Positions 7,879 to 15,654 of a DNA stretch of 64,000 bases are shown here, one piece after another. Under the pieces are notes generated by a model that did no database searches, was not told where the DNA came from, and was given only the letters and a program-made list of their open reading frames with translations. Source of the stretch: Isosphaeraceae bacterium (GTDB lineage: Bacteria > Planctomycetota > Planctomycetia > Isosphaerales > Isosphaeraceae); contig JARLIH010000256.1 in NCBI GenBank assembly GCA_031291845.1, positions 32,729-96,728 of the forward strand. Reading direction: 5' to 3'. How positions within the stretch are numbered: position 1 is the stretch's first letter; every line of letters begins with the position of its first letter. The translations under genes and the position numbers were made by a program.

Positions 7879-8640
7879 CTACTCCTTCTGGGTATCCGGC
7901 AACGCATCGTCCCGCACCGGGATCGTCGGATCCGGCGGACCGAAGAGGGGCAGCAACGCCCGCGCCCCGTTGCGGACATGGCCATCCTCATCACGCGCGG
8001 CGGCTTGAAGCACGGGAATGAGTTCTCGGTCGTTCTTGCTGATCACGCGGCGCAGCCCCGAAAGCAGGCGTTGCCGATCCCGTGCGTCCGCCCCGCGCAG
8101 CAGTTCGGACAGCGCGTCGACCACCCTCGCGGTTTCCCCGAGACGGATCAGGGACAGGGCCGACGCCTCGCGAACGTCCGGGCGCGCGTCATCGAGCGCG
8201 GACACCAAGGCCGAAACCGCAACCACGCGCTCGGGGCCGTTCCGTTCCGCAATGTCGCCCAAACCGGCGGCGGCCGAGTAGCGGACGCTCCAGTCATGAT
8301 CGTCAAGCAGCGCCGCAACCTCGGAGACGGCCCGGTTCGAACGATTTCCATGCCCGGCGAGGCCGGCCACCGCGCACTCGCGCACTCGGGGGCTCGGATC
8401 CCGTAGCGCCACGATCAGGGCCGAGATCGCCCACTCGACGTTCCACGCGGGAATCTGGTATCCCAGTCCCACCGCCGCCTCGCGGCGAATGTACGCGGGC
8501 TGGTCCGGCCCTAACTCCCGGACTAACCGCCGGGTCGGGTCGAACGCGGCAATCCCCGCCCAGAGCAGCACAGCGCATACCGCAACGAATGCGACGAGCG
8601 ATCGGACCCGAACACGAAAGGCCGGACGGTTCATCGCCAT
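7879..8640 (-). CDS. membrane-anchored HEAT-repeat protein
   Basis: A 253-residue protein with one N-terminal membrane helix at about 10-30 (VRSLVAFVAVCAVLLWAGIAAF) and then four to five HEAT/PBS-lyase-like repeats of about 30 residues (for example AISALIVALRDPSPRVRECA, VSEVAALLDDHDWSVRYSAA and VVAVSALVSALDDARPDVRE). Such repeats form alpha-solenoid scaffolds for protein contacts. The start ATG has GAGAGAGGG about four bases upstream. The tail after the last repeat is short and acidic. It is not obviously linked to the neighbouring repair genes, which lie 160 bases further on the same strand. Partner unknown. Confidence 0.8.
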   Translation of the reverse strand: MAMNRPAFRVRVRSLVAFVAVCAVLLWAGIAAFDPTRRLVRELGPDQPAYIRREAAVGLGYQIPAWNVEWAISALIVALRDPSPRVRECAVAGLAGHGNRSNRAVSEVAALLDDHDWSVRYSAAAGLGDIAERNGPERVVAVSALVSALDDARPDVREASALSLIRLGETARVVDALSELLRGADARDRQRLLSGLRRVISKNDRELIPVLQAAARDEDGHVRNGARALLPLFGPPDPTIPVRDDALPDTQKE

Positions 8641-8800
8641 GACGCCCTCTCTCGATGCGCGATCGACAACCTATTACAAGTGTAATACGATCGCCGTGCG
8701 GTGACAAGACGGGTTCTCGCGCTTCGACCGAGCGGTACGTGTTTCGCGTCCAGCATGGCGGAATTCGTAGCGCGGCCCGGTGAAACGGAGGCGTGCGCCA

Positions 8801-9547
8801 TCACTTCGCGTCGTGAAAGATGATCCCCGCCGTAAACCGTTCCCCCGAGCGCACGCGGCTCACCCCGTGGCGCAGGTTGACGCGGTAGATTCCGCGGGTC
8901 CCCTGCACGGGGCGCTGGTAGACGGGGAAAATGACGCCCTCACCGCGCTGAAGCGGCACGACGTCGACGCGCGATTGCATGCGCGGACGCTGTTCGGTCA
9001 GGACGAACTCCCCTCCGGAGAAGTCCTTGCCCGGCTCCGAGAGGAGGATCGCGACCTGAAGCGGAAAGACGTGCTCGCCGTAGAGGTCCTGATGCAGGCA
9101 GTTGAAGTCGTCGGGTCCATACCGCAGCAGGAGCGGCGTTGGCTTGACCTGCCCTGCCTCGTGACAACGCGCGCGAAAGGCGTCGTGGTCCGGCGGGTAG
9201 CGCACGTCGACCTTCATCGCTTTGTTCCACTTATTGGCGACCGCGGCGAGCGGCGAATAGAGCGCAACGCGCAGCGCGGCGATCAAAGGCGGGAGCGGGT
9301 ACGCAAAGTACTGGTACTCGCCGCGCCCATAGCCGTGCTGGGCCATGACCACCCGTTTGCGGAACAACCCCTCCGACTCGTACGCGTCGATGAGCCCCGC
9401 GCACGCGTCGGCCGTCAGCAGCGGGCCGGTCGTCGCGCAGCCGTGGTGATCCAGCGCGGACACGATGCCCGTCCAATCGAGGGCGGCCCCGCGCTCGATG
9501 ACTGAGGTCACTCGCTGCTCACCATTAACGAATTGATCTACGCTCAT
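8801..9547 (-). CDS. 2OG-Fe(II) oxygenase coupled to the alkylation-repair gene
   Basis: A 248-residue non-heme iron dioxygenase. The iron ligands are H152 and D154 (LHQDLYGEHVFPLQV) and H227 (LRHGVSRV); R237 (ERFTAGIIF) is placed to hold 2-oxoglutarate. The protein is annotated in related genomes as a proline-hydroxylase-like 2OG oxygenase and recurs next to ada genes; it is not a canonical AlkB by motif. Its ATG overlaps the stop of the upstream Ada-AlkA fusion as ATGA (9544-9547), so the two are translationally coupled and it probably belongs to the adaptive response to alkylation damage. Whether it demethylates DNA directly or modifies a protein is not shown by the sequence. Confidence 0.88.
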   Translation of the reverse strand: MSVDQFVNGEQRVTSVIERGAALDWTGIVSALDHHGCATTGPLLTADACAGLIDAYESEGLFRKRVVMAQHGYGRGEYQYFAYPLPPLIAALRVALYSPLAAVANKWNKAMKVDVRYPPDHDAFRARCHEAGQVKPTPLLLRYGPDDFNCLHQDLYGEHVFPLQVAILLSEPGKDFSGGEFVLTEQRPRMQSRVDVVPLQRGEGVIFPVYQRPVQGTRGIYRVNLRHGVSRVRSGERFTAGIIFHDAK

Positions 9548-11526
9548 CGAATCGCCCGCGCCTGTGACACCCGGTTCCAGAGATGCATCGCCGCATAAGC
9601 GCGCCAGGGACGCCAGCGTTCCGTCCGCGCGAGCACCGCGGCCGGCGAGAGCGACGGCGCACACTCGGCCAGGGCGCGGCGGAGCACGAGGTCGCTCGCC
9701 GGCCAGGCGTCGGTGTCGCGCAGGGCCCTCAAAGCAAAATACTCCACGGTCCAGGGGCCGATGCCGGGCAGGGCCAGCAAGGCGGCTTTCGTCCCGTCGG
9801 TGCAACCCTTGGACTCGGCGAACGGGATCGACTCCTCCGCGAACGCGCGCGCCACACCCCGTAAGGCGGCGACGCGCTGTGACGGCATGCCGATCGCCTC
9901 CAGGTCCCCGTCCGCGATGGCCCGAGGCAGCGGGAAGAGGAGCGACGGCTCACCGTCGGGAACCCCTGGGATCGGCCGGCCGAGCCGGTTGGCCAGCCGG
10001 CCCATGATGGTGGTGGCGGCCTTGACGGTGACTTGCTGGCCGACAATCGTGCGCGCGATCAGCTCGAACGGCGACCACGCGCCCGGCACCCGCAAGCCCG
10101 GGAAGGCCCGTATGGCGGGCGCGAGCCAAGGGTCGGCGCCGAGCACCGCGTGGACCGAGGCAAGGTCGGCGTCCAGGTCGAACACCGCCCGCACGCGCTC
10201 TGCCAGCTCCGGGGCATGCCGCGCGGCGGCCCCTCGGATCGTGACCTCCAGCCGGGACTCCGTCGGGTGGTGCGAGACGGTCAGCAGCCCGGTGTCACCG
10301 GCAACTTCGACTGACCTCATGTACACGCCATCGTAGACCTGCTCGACGCCCGCGGTCGCGCGGCCCTGCAAGTGGCGGAGGAGCAACAGCCAGTCGAGTG
10401 GGGGTGTATACGGCAGGGCGAGCGAGACGGAATCGACAGCAACAGCCAGAGCCCGCTCGCGCCCGAGCAACTTGGCCTTCCGTTCGACGCCCCAGCGGTA
10501 GCCCGAGAGCGATCCGTCCGTGCGGACGACGCGGTGGCATGGGATCGCGACCGCGATCGGGTTCGACGCGCACGCACGAGCCACCGCGCGGACCGCCGCG
10601 GGCTGCCCGATGCGCTGGGCGATCTCGGTATAGCTCGCGGTCGACCCGGCGGGGATCGCGCGGAGGGCCTCCCAGACTTGCCGCTGGAACGCGGTGCCCC
10701 GGATGTCGAGGGGGAGCTCGACTGACCGCGATGGGGTCTCGACACAGCCGACTACGCGAGCCACAAGCCGATCGAAATCGGCGTCGCCGCCGATCAACCG
10801 CGCTTTCGGAAAGCGACCCTGAAGGTCGCGCACCAGGTCGTCGGGATCGTCACCGAGCAGGACCGCGCAGACGCCCTGGTCGGTGGCGGCGACGAGGATC
10901 TTGCCGAGCCAGCACGCGCTGACCGCCACCCGGATCGAAGCCCCTTCTCCGCCGGCACGGAAGGCCGTCGGGGTCATGCCCAGTAGCTCGGCGGCGGTCG
11001 CGTAGAACCGGCCGCTGGACGGAAAGCCCGCGCCGTAGACGGCCTCGGTGACCGTGGCGGTGCGACCGAGTTCCTCGCGGACCTTCTGGGCCCGCTGCGC
11101 GTCGGCATAGGCCTTGGGCGTGACTCCCGTGAGCGCTTTGAAGACGCGATGGAAATGGAAGCGGCTGAGACCGGCGGACTCGGCCAGAGTCTCGAGGCTG
11201 GGCGGCTCCTCCGACGTTTCGATCAGGCGGCACGCCCGCGCCACGGCCGACGCCCGGCGGTCGTCGAGCGCCCTCTCGTGCGGCCGGCAGCGTTTGCACG
11301 GACGGAAGCCCGCGCGCTCGGCCTCGGCACCGCTCGCATGAAAGCGCACGTTCTTCCGCAGCGCACGTCGCGCGCCGCAGGACGGGCGGCAGTACACGCC
11401 GGTCGTCCGCACCGAAAAAACGAACGCACCGTCGGCCGTTCGGTCCCGGCGGACCACGGCGTCCCAGCGCGCGTCATCGTCCGCAAAGCCGGGCGACGGA
11501 TGAGGGGTCTTCTTCAAGGCGGTCAT
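9544..11526 (-). CDS. ada-alkA: Ada-OGT-AlkA triple-fusion alkylation repair protein
   Basis: A 660-residue protein joining four modules. Residues 15-85 are the Ada zinc/methyl-acceptor domain with C46, C50, C77 and C80 (VYCRPSC, RPCKRC); C46 corresponds to Cys38 of E. coli Ada. Residues 92-190 are the AraC-type helix-turn-helix. Residues 195-358 are the O6-alkylguanine-DNA alkyltransferase with active-site C329 in PCHRV. Residues 370-660 are AlkA: N-terminal domain, HhH motif LPGIGPWT (585-592) and catalytic D611. Thus phosphotriester sensing, transcription activation, O6-methylguanine reversal and 3-methyladenine excision are in one chain. ATG 11526 has AAGGA upstream; the open frame reaches 11973 without homology. 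It is coupled to the oxygenase by ATGA. The full four-module fusion is larger than E. coli Ada (354 aa) or the common Ada-AlkA proteins. Confidence 0.93.
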   Translation of the reverse strand: MTALKKTPHPSPGFADDDARWDAVVRRDRTADGAFVFSVRTTGVYCRPSCGARRALRKNVRFHASGAEAERAGFRPCKRCRPHERALDDRRASAVARACRLIETSEEPPSLETLAESAGLSRFHFHRVFKALTGVTPKAYADAQRAQKVREELGRTATVTEAVYGAGFPSSGRFYATAAELLGMTPTAFRAGGEGASIRVAVSACWLGKILVAATDQGVCAVLLGDDPDDLVRDLQGRFPKARLIGGDADFDRLVARVVGCVETPSRSVELPLDIRGTAFQRQVWEALRAIPAGSTASYTEIAQRIGQPAAVRAVARACASNPIAVAIPCHRVVRTDGSLSGYRWGVERKAKLLGRERALAVAVDSVSLALPYTPPLDWLLLLRHLQGRATAGVEQVYDGVYMRSVEVAGDTGLLTVSHHPTESRLEVTIRGAAARHAPELAERVRAVFDLDADLASVHAVLGADPWLAPAIRAFPGLRVPGAWSPFELIARTIVGQQVTVKAATTIMGRLANRLGRPIPGVPDGEPSLLFPLPRAIADGDLEAIGMPSQRVAALRGVARAFAEESIPFAESKGCTDGTKAALLALPGIGPWTVEYFALRALRDTDAWPASDLVLRRALAECAPSLSPAAVLARTERWRPWRAYAAMHLWNRVSQARAIR

Positions 11527-12036
11527 GAGAGAAGGTCCTTCGAGAACGGTTAGCCGGGCTCGGCTCTCACTTTGAGGATACGAGGACGATGGCTCGAAGA
11601 CACTCCGATCCTTGCTCTCGAATTCGGAAAACCGTGAAGGATCCCACGATCGGCCGAGCAAACGGATGGACCGCAGGTCACTCGCGCGGCGCGGCGGCGC
11701 AGATGAAACCCGCCCCTGCGGGTCGCCGATCAGAGCAGCGCGCGGACACGATCGACCGGACGTTTCAGGCCGAGCCGCCGCGCGTCGTCCACGGGAGGTG
11801 GGCGTTCTCGCCCCACGTGCTACACGACATGTGAGCGATCGGGCGCGCCTTGACGCGAAATCGCCTGCTTCGGGCCCGACCGAGCGGTCCCGAAACAGGC
11901 GTCGCAGCGCTTCCATAGGAAGTGAAGTGGGCTCAAGCGGGGGGGCGTCAGCGCCGGGACTCGGCCTGACCACGAGTCTCCCCCGACGCGCCTCGGACGG
12001 AAGGGGTCCGGGGCATGCCGGGCGAATGCACGCCGG
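11527..12036. other. gene-free gap upstream of the repair operon
   Basis: No credible gene is seen in these 510 bases. The part next to 11526 must hold the promoter and probably the methyl-Ada binding site of the repair operon, but I could not identify an Ada box. An imperfect hairpin at 11862-11901 is listed separately. Confidence 0.5.
11862..11901 (-). terminator. inverted repeat, possible terminator of the RRM/small-protein unit
   Basis: CGCCTGCTTCGGG (11862-11874) pairs with CCCGAAACAGGCG (11889-11901), 12 of 13 positions, with a 14-nt loop. It follows the stop of the small Cys protein (12037) on the minus strand. There is no T-tract. Confidence 0.35.
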
Positions 12037-12210
12037 TCATTCGGCCGGAGGAGCTTCGGGAGTCACGGTCTTCGGTTTCGGCGGGTCATTCTGCCGCACG
12101 GCGCACTGGGGATGAATGCCCGCACGGGAATAGACGGCCTGATGACAAACCGGGCAACGCGCTCGCGTTTGGGCCGGCTGAATGGGCGTCCGGTAAGATC
12201 GCGGGTTCAT
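12037..12210 (-). CDS. small Cys-rich protein (possible zinc-binding)
   Basis: A 57-residue protein, MNPRSYRTPIQPAQTRAR followed by CPVCHQAVYSRAGIHPQC and a lysine/proline-rich tail. The CxxC pair with a downstream His and Cys could bind zinc. The start at 12210 has GGAGCG about eight bases upstream, and this is the part that looks like protein; the open frame to 12294 is longer. I have the impression that similar short proteins are found across Planctomycetes, but that is from memory and unchecked. It follows the RRM gene by 80 bases on the same strand, so the two may be co-transcribed. Confidence 0.65.
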   Translation of the reverse strand: MNPRSYRTPIQPAQTRARCPVCHQAVYSRAGIHPQCAVRQNDPPKPKTVTPEAPPAE

Positions 12211-12290
12211 GGCAAGGCGCTCCGAGGATCGGGAATGGCCGGGTCCGCACGCGCGGCCCGTTGATCGTCGATGACCCAGTCGCCCCGCGA

Positions 12291-12680
12291 TCAATAGCGA
12301 CCGCCACCACCGCCGCCACCGTAACCACCACCACCGCCGCCTCGACCGCCGCGGCTCCCGCCACCGCCGCCGCCGTAGCCGCCGCCGCCACCGCCGCGGC
12401 TGCCGCCGTAACCGCCGCCGCCACCACGTTCCTCACGCGGCTTGGCCTCGTTGACGGTCAGCCGCCGACCGTTGTGCTCCTGGTCGTTCAAGCCGTTGAT
12501 TGCTGCTTGCGCCTCAGCGTCCGAGCCCATTTCCACGAAGCCGAACCCCTTGGAGCGGTTCGTGTCCCGGTCGACAATGATCTGCGCACTCTGGACGGTG
12601 CCGAATTCCGAGAACAAGGCCTCCAGGTCTGTCTCGTTCACGGCGTACGTCAGGTTCCCCACGTACAGCTTCTTGCCCAC
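12291..12680 (-). CDS. glycine-rich RNA-binding protein with one RRM domain
   Basis: A 129-residue protein. Residues 1-82 form a single RNA-recognition motif with RNP2 LYVGNL (5-10) and RNP1 KGFGFVEM (44-51). Residues 85-129 are almost only Gly with Arg, Tyr and Ser (RGG/GGYGG type), ending GGRY. This is the layout of the bacterial Rbp family and of eukaryotic glycine-rich RRM proteins, often cold-induced; the RRM binds single-stranded RNA and the RGG tail adds non-specific RNA binding or phase separation. Translation starts at GTG 12680, with AGGGAG seven bases upstream. The tail is encoded by degenerate CCNCCNCC repeats that vary easily in length. Confidence 0.92.
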   Translation of the reverse strand: MGKKLYVGNLTYAVNETDLEALFSEFGTVQSAQIIVDRDTNRSKGFGFVEMGSDAEAQAAINGLNDQEHNGRRLTVNEAKPREERGGGGGYGGSRGGGGGGYGGGGGGSRGGRGGGGGGYGGGGGGGRY

Positions 12681-13024
12681 GATCAAACTCCCTAGTGGGA
12701 TACGCGACCCGCAGGAAACTTTCAGGGTCGAGGAGAAAGTGGCTCGTCGGGAGCCCACGGCGGGAAAGGCGAGCAAGGGCCGGAACGTTGAGAGCCAGCG
12801 TTTGCCGCTCGGTCGTCAAACCTACCACGCTTGAGCATAGCAAAATCGCCGGCAGGTTGACAGGGTGTGCTCCCCCCTTGTGGACGATCGCCCGCGGCGG
12901 TGGTTCGCGGGGCCGGCGCCCGCCCCTGGTCGGACGTCAGAAACGCGATCGCGAACCCGGGGTTGGCGGCGCCTGTCCAGCGCAGGATGATGATGATGAA
13001 ACCGTCGCGAGGAGACCCCATCAC
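12681..13024. other. divergent intergenic region
   Basis: This gap of 344 bases separates the divergent RRM and acetyltransferase genes and should hold both promoters and the RRM 5' leader. I saw no gene, riboswitch or clear operator in it. The open frames that cross it lack family resemblance. Confidence 0.45.
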
Positions 13025-13609
13025 GTGGAAGTGAACCCCGTCGTCCTGAGCGGCCGCCTGGTCCGGCTCGAGCCGCTCTCCCTCGACCACGTGCCCGATC
13101 TCGCCGAGGCGGGACGTGATGAGGCGGTCTGGCCGCTGATGCCGTACGGCACGATCACGACCGTCGCGCAAATGGCCGGCTTCGTCCGTGAGGCGCTCGC
13201 GCAGCCGTCCGACCGCCCGTTCGCCGTCATCCACCGGCCGGACGGGCGGGCCATCGGCAGCACCCGCTACCTCGACATCCGGCCGCGCCACCGGGGCCTG
13301 GAGATCGGCGGCACCTGGTACGCCCCGTCGCACCAGCGGACCGGCGTCAACACCGAGTGTAAGTACTTGCTCCTGCGCCACGCGTTCGAGGCCCTCGGCT
13401 GCATCCGCGTCCAGCTCAAGACCGACCAGCGGAACGAGCGCTCGCAACGGGCGATCGAACGCCTCGGCGCGGTCCGCGAAGGGGTGCTCCGGAGCCACGT
13501 GATCATGCCCGACGGCTACCGGCGGGCGTCCGTCATGTACAGCATCATCGACGAGGAGTGGCCCGGCGTCCGGGCGCGGCTCGAGCGCTTCTTGGCGAGA
13601 GACGCTTAG
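13025..13609 (+). CDS. GNAT family N-acetyltransferase (RimJ/RimL type)
   Basis: A protein of 194 residues of the GNAT fold that transfers acetyl from acetyl-CoA to an amine. It starts VEVNPVVLSGRLVRLEPLSLDHVPDLAEAG, the usual opening of Acetyltransf_3/RimJ-like proteins. The core has GRAIGSTRYLDIRPRHRGLEIGGTWYAPSHQRTGVNTECKYLL..HAFEALGCIRVQLKTDQRNERSQRAIERLGAVREGVLRSHVIMPDGYRRASVMYSIIDEEW (partly shortened here), that is the beta4-beta5 strands, the CoA-binding turn and the typical N-xRSxxAIERLG motif. GTG 13025 is the likely start; the frame extends upstream to 12695 without resemblance. Substrate is unknown. Confidence 0.88.
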   Translation: MEVNPVVLSGRLVRLEPLSLDHVPDLAEAGRDEAVWPLMPYGTITTVAQMAGFVREALAQPSDRPFAVIHRPDGRAIGSTRYLDIRPRHRGLEIGGTWYAPSHQRTGVNTECKYLLLRHAFEALGCIRVQLKTDQRNERSQRAIERLGAVREGVLRSHVIMPDGYRRASVMYSIIDEEWPGVRARLERFLARDA

Positions 13610-13784
13610 AGCGGTTTTCGTGAGTGCCGCCAAGAGACGGTAGCCCCGGAGGGGCCGGCGGATCTGGCTGGCACGCCCGTCGCAAACTCCGGGCCTGCCA
13701 TCCGGTCGATCGATCGGGGGTATTCTCTCGCGCGGAGGGCAGGAAGCTGTTGGCAGTTACCTCTCGGCGTCGAGAGCACGAAGC

Positions 13785-13842
13785 GGCCCCTCCCCCTCAC
13801 GGTCTCTCCGGAGAGGGAGAGAGAAGGTGAGAAGGAGGGGCC
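13785..13842. repeat. palindromic repeat between convergent genes
   Basis: GGCCCCTCC (13785-13793) pairs with GGAGGGGCC (13834-13842), followed inward by TCAC/GTGA and TCTCTCC/GGAGAGG. It lies between the acetyltransferase and the convergent Gly/Tyr-rich protein gene and may serve as a bidirectional terminator. The composition resembles dispersed intergenic palindromes of bacteria with high GC. Confidence 0.5.
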
Positions 13843-13869
13843 ACGTTCGGAGAACCGGCGATGCCGTGA

Positions 13870-15654
13870 TTATCGGGCGAAGGTCAGCCCATTGTCATTC
13901 GGGCCGCCGCCGATCAGTTTGAACTGGAAGCCGCCGTCGCCCGCGCCGGCCAGGCGGCCGACGATGGCCAGGCCGTCGGTGCTGGCCAGCGTCAGCAACC
14001 CCGAGCCGGTCGTGTACGTGCCCGAGAACGATTTTGGCGCCCCTTGACCCGTCGTGGTCCACGTGAAGTGGCCGTCGGGCTGAAGGCGCAGCTCGATCGA
14101 CGTCCCGCCGGCCCCCTTCGCGTTCCAGCGGCCTGTCAAGTCGGACGGAGGAGGAGTCGCGGGTGTCGCGGGCGCTGCCGCCGGAGCGGCAGCCGGCGCC
14201 CCGGGCGTGGGCGACGCAGTGCCCGTGGTCCCCGATGATGCCGAGAGCTGGGCCAGGAGCTGACGCGAAAGCTGGTCGTCGGGCTGCAAGTTCACTACCG
14301 AGCGCAGCTCGCTCGTCGCGGCATCGGTCTCGCCCATGGTGACGTACAGGTACGCCGCGACGAACCGCGCGGAGGCCGCATTCGAGTGCGCCGCGCAGTA
14401 CTGTTCGAGGCGCCGTAACTGGTTCGTAAACGTGTCGACGTCGGGATAGAGCCCGACCAACGTCGCCCAGTTCCAGCCCGGCCCGGCCGTCAACACCGCG
14501 TACAGGGCCGCCGCCGATTCCGAGTACCGGCCCTGCGCGAACAGCGTCAACGCGCGGAACTCGTGCAGGTCGACGTCGTTGGGGAGCGCCTGGAGCGCTT
14601 CATCCACCTGCCGCTGTGCCGAAGCATAGTCGCCCGCTTTGAACGCGTCGCGCGCTGCGTTGAACTTCGCCGCCGCCGCATCGACGGCCGACTGATCGGG
14701 CGACTGCGTGCTGACCGTGATCGGCTGGGCGTAGTCGAGACCCGCGACTCCCATCGTGTCGACGTAGTAGGGGTTCGCGTACGAAGAGTAGCCGTACGCG
14801 TACGGCCAGCTCCCCAGACCCCACGAGGGGAGACCCCAACCCGCGAGCCCACTGCCGTACCCATAGCCACCGTAGCCACCCATGCCGTAGCCGCCGTAGC
14901 CACCCATGCCGTAGCCGCCATAACCGCCATAACCGCCGAGGAGGCCGTACCCGAGCCCAAAGCCCAGGCCCGAACCCAGGCCGTAAAGCAGCCCATTGCC
15001 AAAGCCGCCGTAACCGTAGCCGCCATAACCACCGTAGCCACCGTAGCCGCCGTAGCCGCGGCCGTAGCCCCCGTAGCCGCGGCCGTAACCGCCATAGCCA
15101 CCCCAGTAGCCGCGGTGCCAGTTGCCCAGGCCATTGACGTTGTTAACGTTGTTGATGTTGTTGTTGACGACGTTGCGGTTGCTGCTGAAGTTGGTGCGAC
15201 TCCCGCTGAAGTTGTTGATCCGGCCGCTCATCGCCCCCTGGCGCGCCAGACCGAAGTTGCCGTTGAGGTTCCCGCGGGCGCCCCCAGAGTTGAGGCCCGA
15301 GTACCCACGCGCGTAGTTCGCCCCGATGCCGCGGTTCGCCATACCGGTGTAGCCGCGGTAAGCCCCGGAGGGGGCAGCTCGGAATCCCGTCGCGGCTCCA
15401 CCGCCGTACGCAGGCGCCCTCATGCCCGAGCCCGCGAAGGAGCGAGGCGCCGCCATTCGGGGAGCCGCCATCCGGAAACCGCCGCCGCCACCCCGGTAAC
15501 CACCGCCACCACCCCGGAATCCACCACCGCCACCCCGGAATCCACCACCACCGCCGCCGCCACGACCACCGCCACCACCGCGCGCCGAGGCCACGACGGG
15601 AAACGCCAACACCGCCGCCAGGGCGAGCGCCGCTGCGCCAAGTCGCTTATTCAT
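13870..15654 (-). CDS. secreted Gly/Tyr-rich protein with TPR and C-terminal beta domain
   Basis: A 594-residue exported protein. Residues 1-24 are a signal peptide ending VASA. Residues 25-280 are low complexity: RGGGGG/FRGGGG blocks, an Asn-rich stretch, then many GGYGGYG repeats interrupted by a GLLYGLGSGLGFGLGYG segment. Residues about 325-470 contain TPR-like helices (FNAARDAFKAGDYASAQRQVDEALQALPNDVDLHEFRALTLFAQGRYSESAAALY is one). An Ala/Pro linker leads to a C-terminal beta-rich domain (LTGRWNAKGAGGTSIELRL...GHFTWTT). The gene has AGGAAGA before its ATG. Similar proteins are common in planctomycetes; a role in cell envelope or extracellular matrix is likely but unproven. The repeats are encoded by degenerate CCGTAGCCGCC-like tandem DNA. 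Confidence 0.85.
   Translation of the reverse strand: MNKRLGAAALALAAVLAFPVVASARGGGGGRGGGGGGGFRGGGGGFRGGGGGYRGGGGGFRMAAPRMAAPRSFAGSGMRAPAYGGGAATGFRAAPSGAYRGYTGMANRGIGANYARGYSGLNSGGARGNLNGNFGLARQGAMSGRINNFSGSRTNFSSNRNVVNNNINNVNNVNGLGNWHRGYWGGYGGYGRGYGGYGRGYGGYGGYGGYGGYGYGGFGNGLLYGLGSGLGFGLGYGLLGGYGGYGGYGMGGYGGYGMGGYGGYGYGSGLAGWGLPSWGLGSWPYAYGYSSYANPYYVDTMGVAGLDYAQPITVSTQSPDQSAVDAAAAKFNAARDAFKAGDYASAQRQVDEALQALPNDVDLHEFRALTLFAQGRYSESAAALYAVLTAGPGWNWATLVGLYPDVDTFTNQLRRLEQYCAAHSNAASARFVAAYLYVTMGETDAATSELRSVVNLQPDDQLSRQLLAQLSASSGTTGTASPTPGAPAAAPAAAPATPATPPPSDLTGRWNAKGAGGTSIELRLQPDGHFTWTTTGQGAPKSFSGTYTTGSGLLTLASTDGLAIVGRLAGAGDGGFQFKLIGGGPNDNGLTFAR
14850..15110. repeat. degenerate tandem repeats encoding GGYGGYG
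   Basis: Within the Gly/Tyr-rich gene, units such as CCGCCGTAGCC and CCACCCATGCCGTAG recur many times, encoding GGYGGYGMGG on the minus strand. Such DNA can expand and contract by slippage. It is not a CRISPR array: there are no unique spacers of even length. Confidence 0.7.

Noticed and set aside
11526..11973. 149-residue N-terminal extension of Ada-AlkA
   Set aside because: The Arg/Ser/Pro-rich sequence has no resemblance to any domain; the Ada domain begins just after ATG 11526, which has AAGGA upstream.
14850..15110. CRISPR-like tandem repeats
   Set aside because: The units are short, of varying length and coding (GGYGGYG); no unique spacers and no cas genes.
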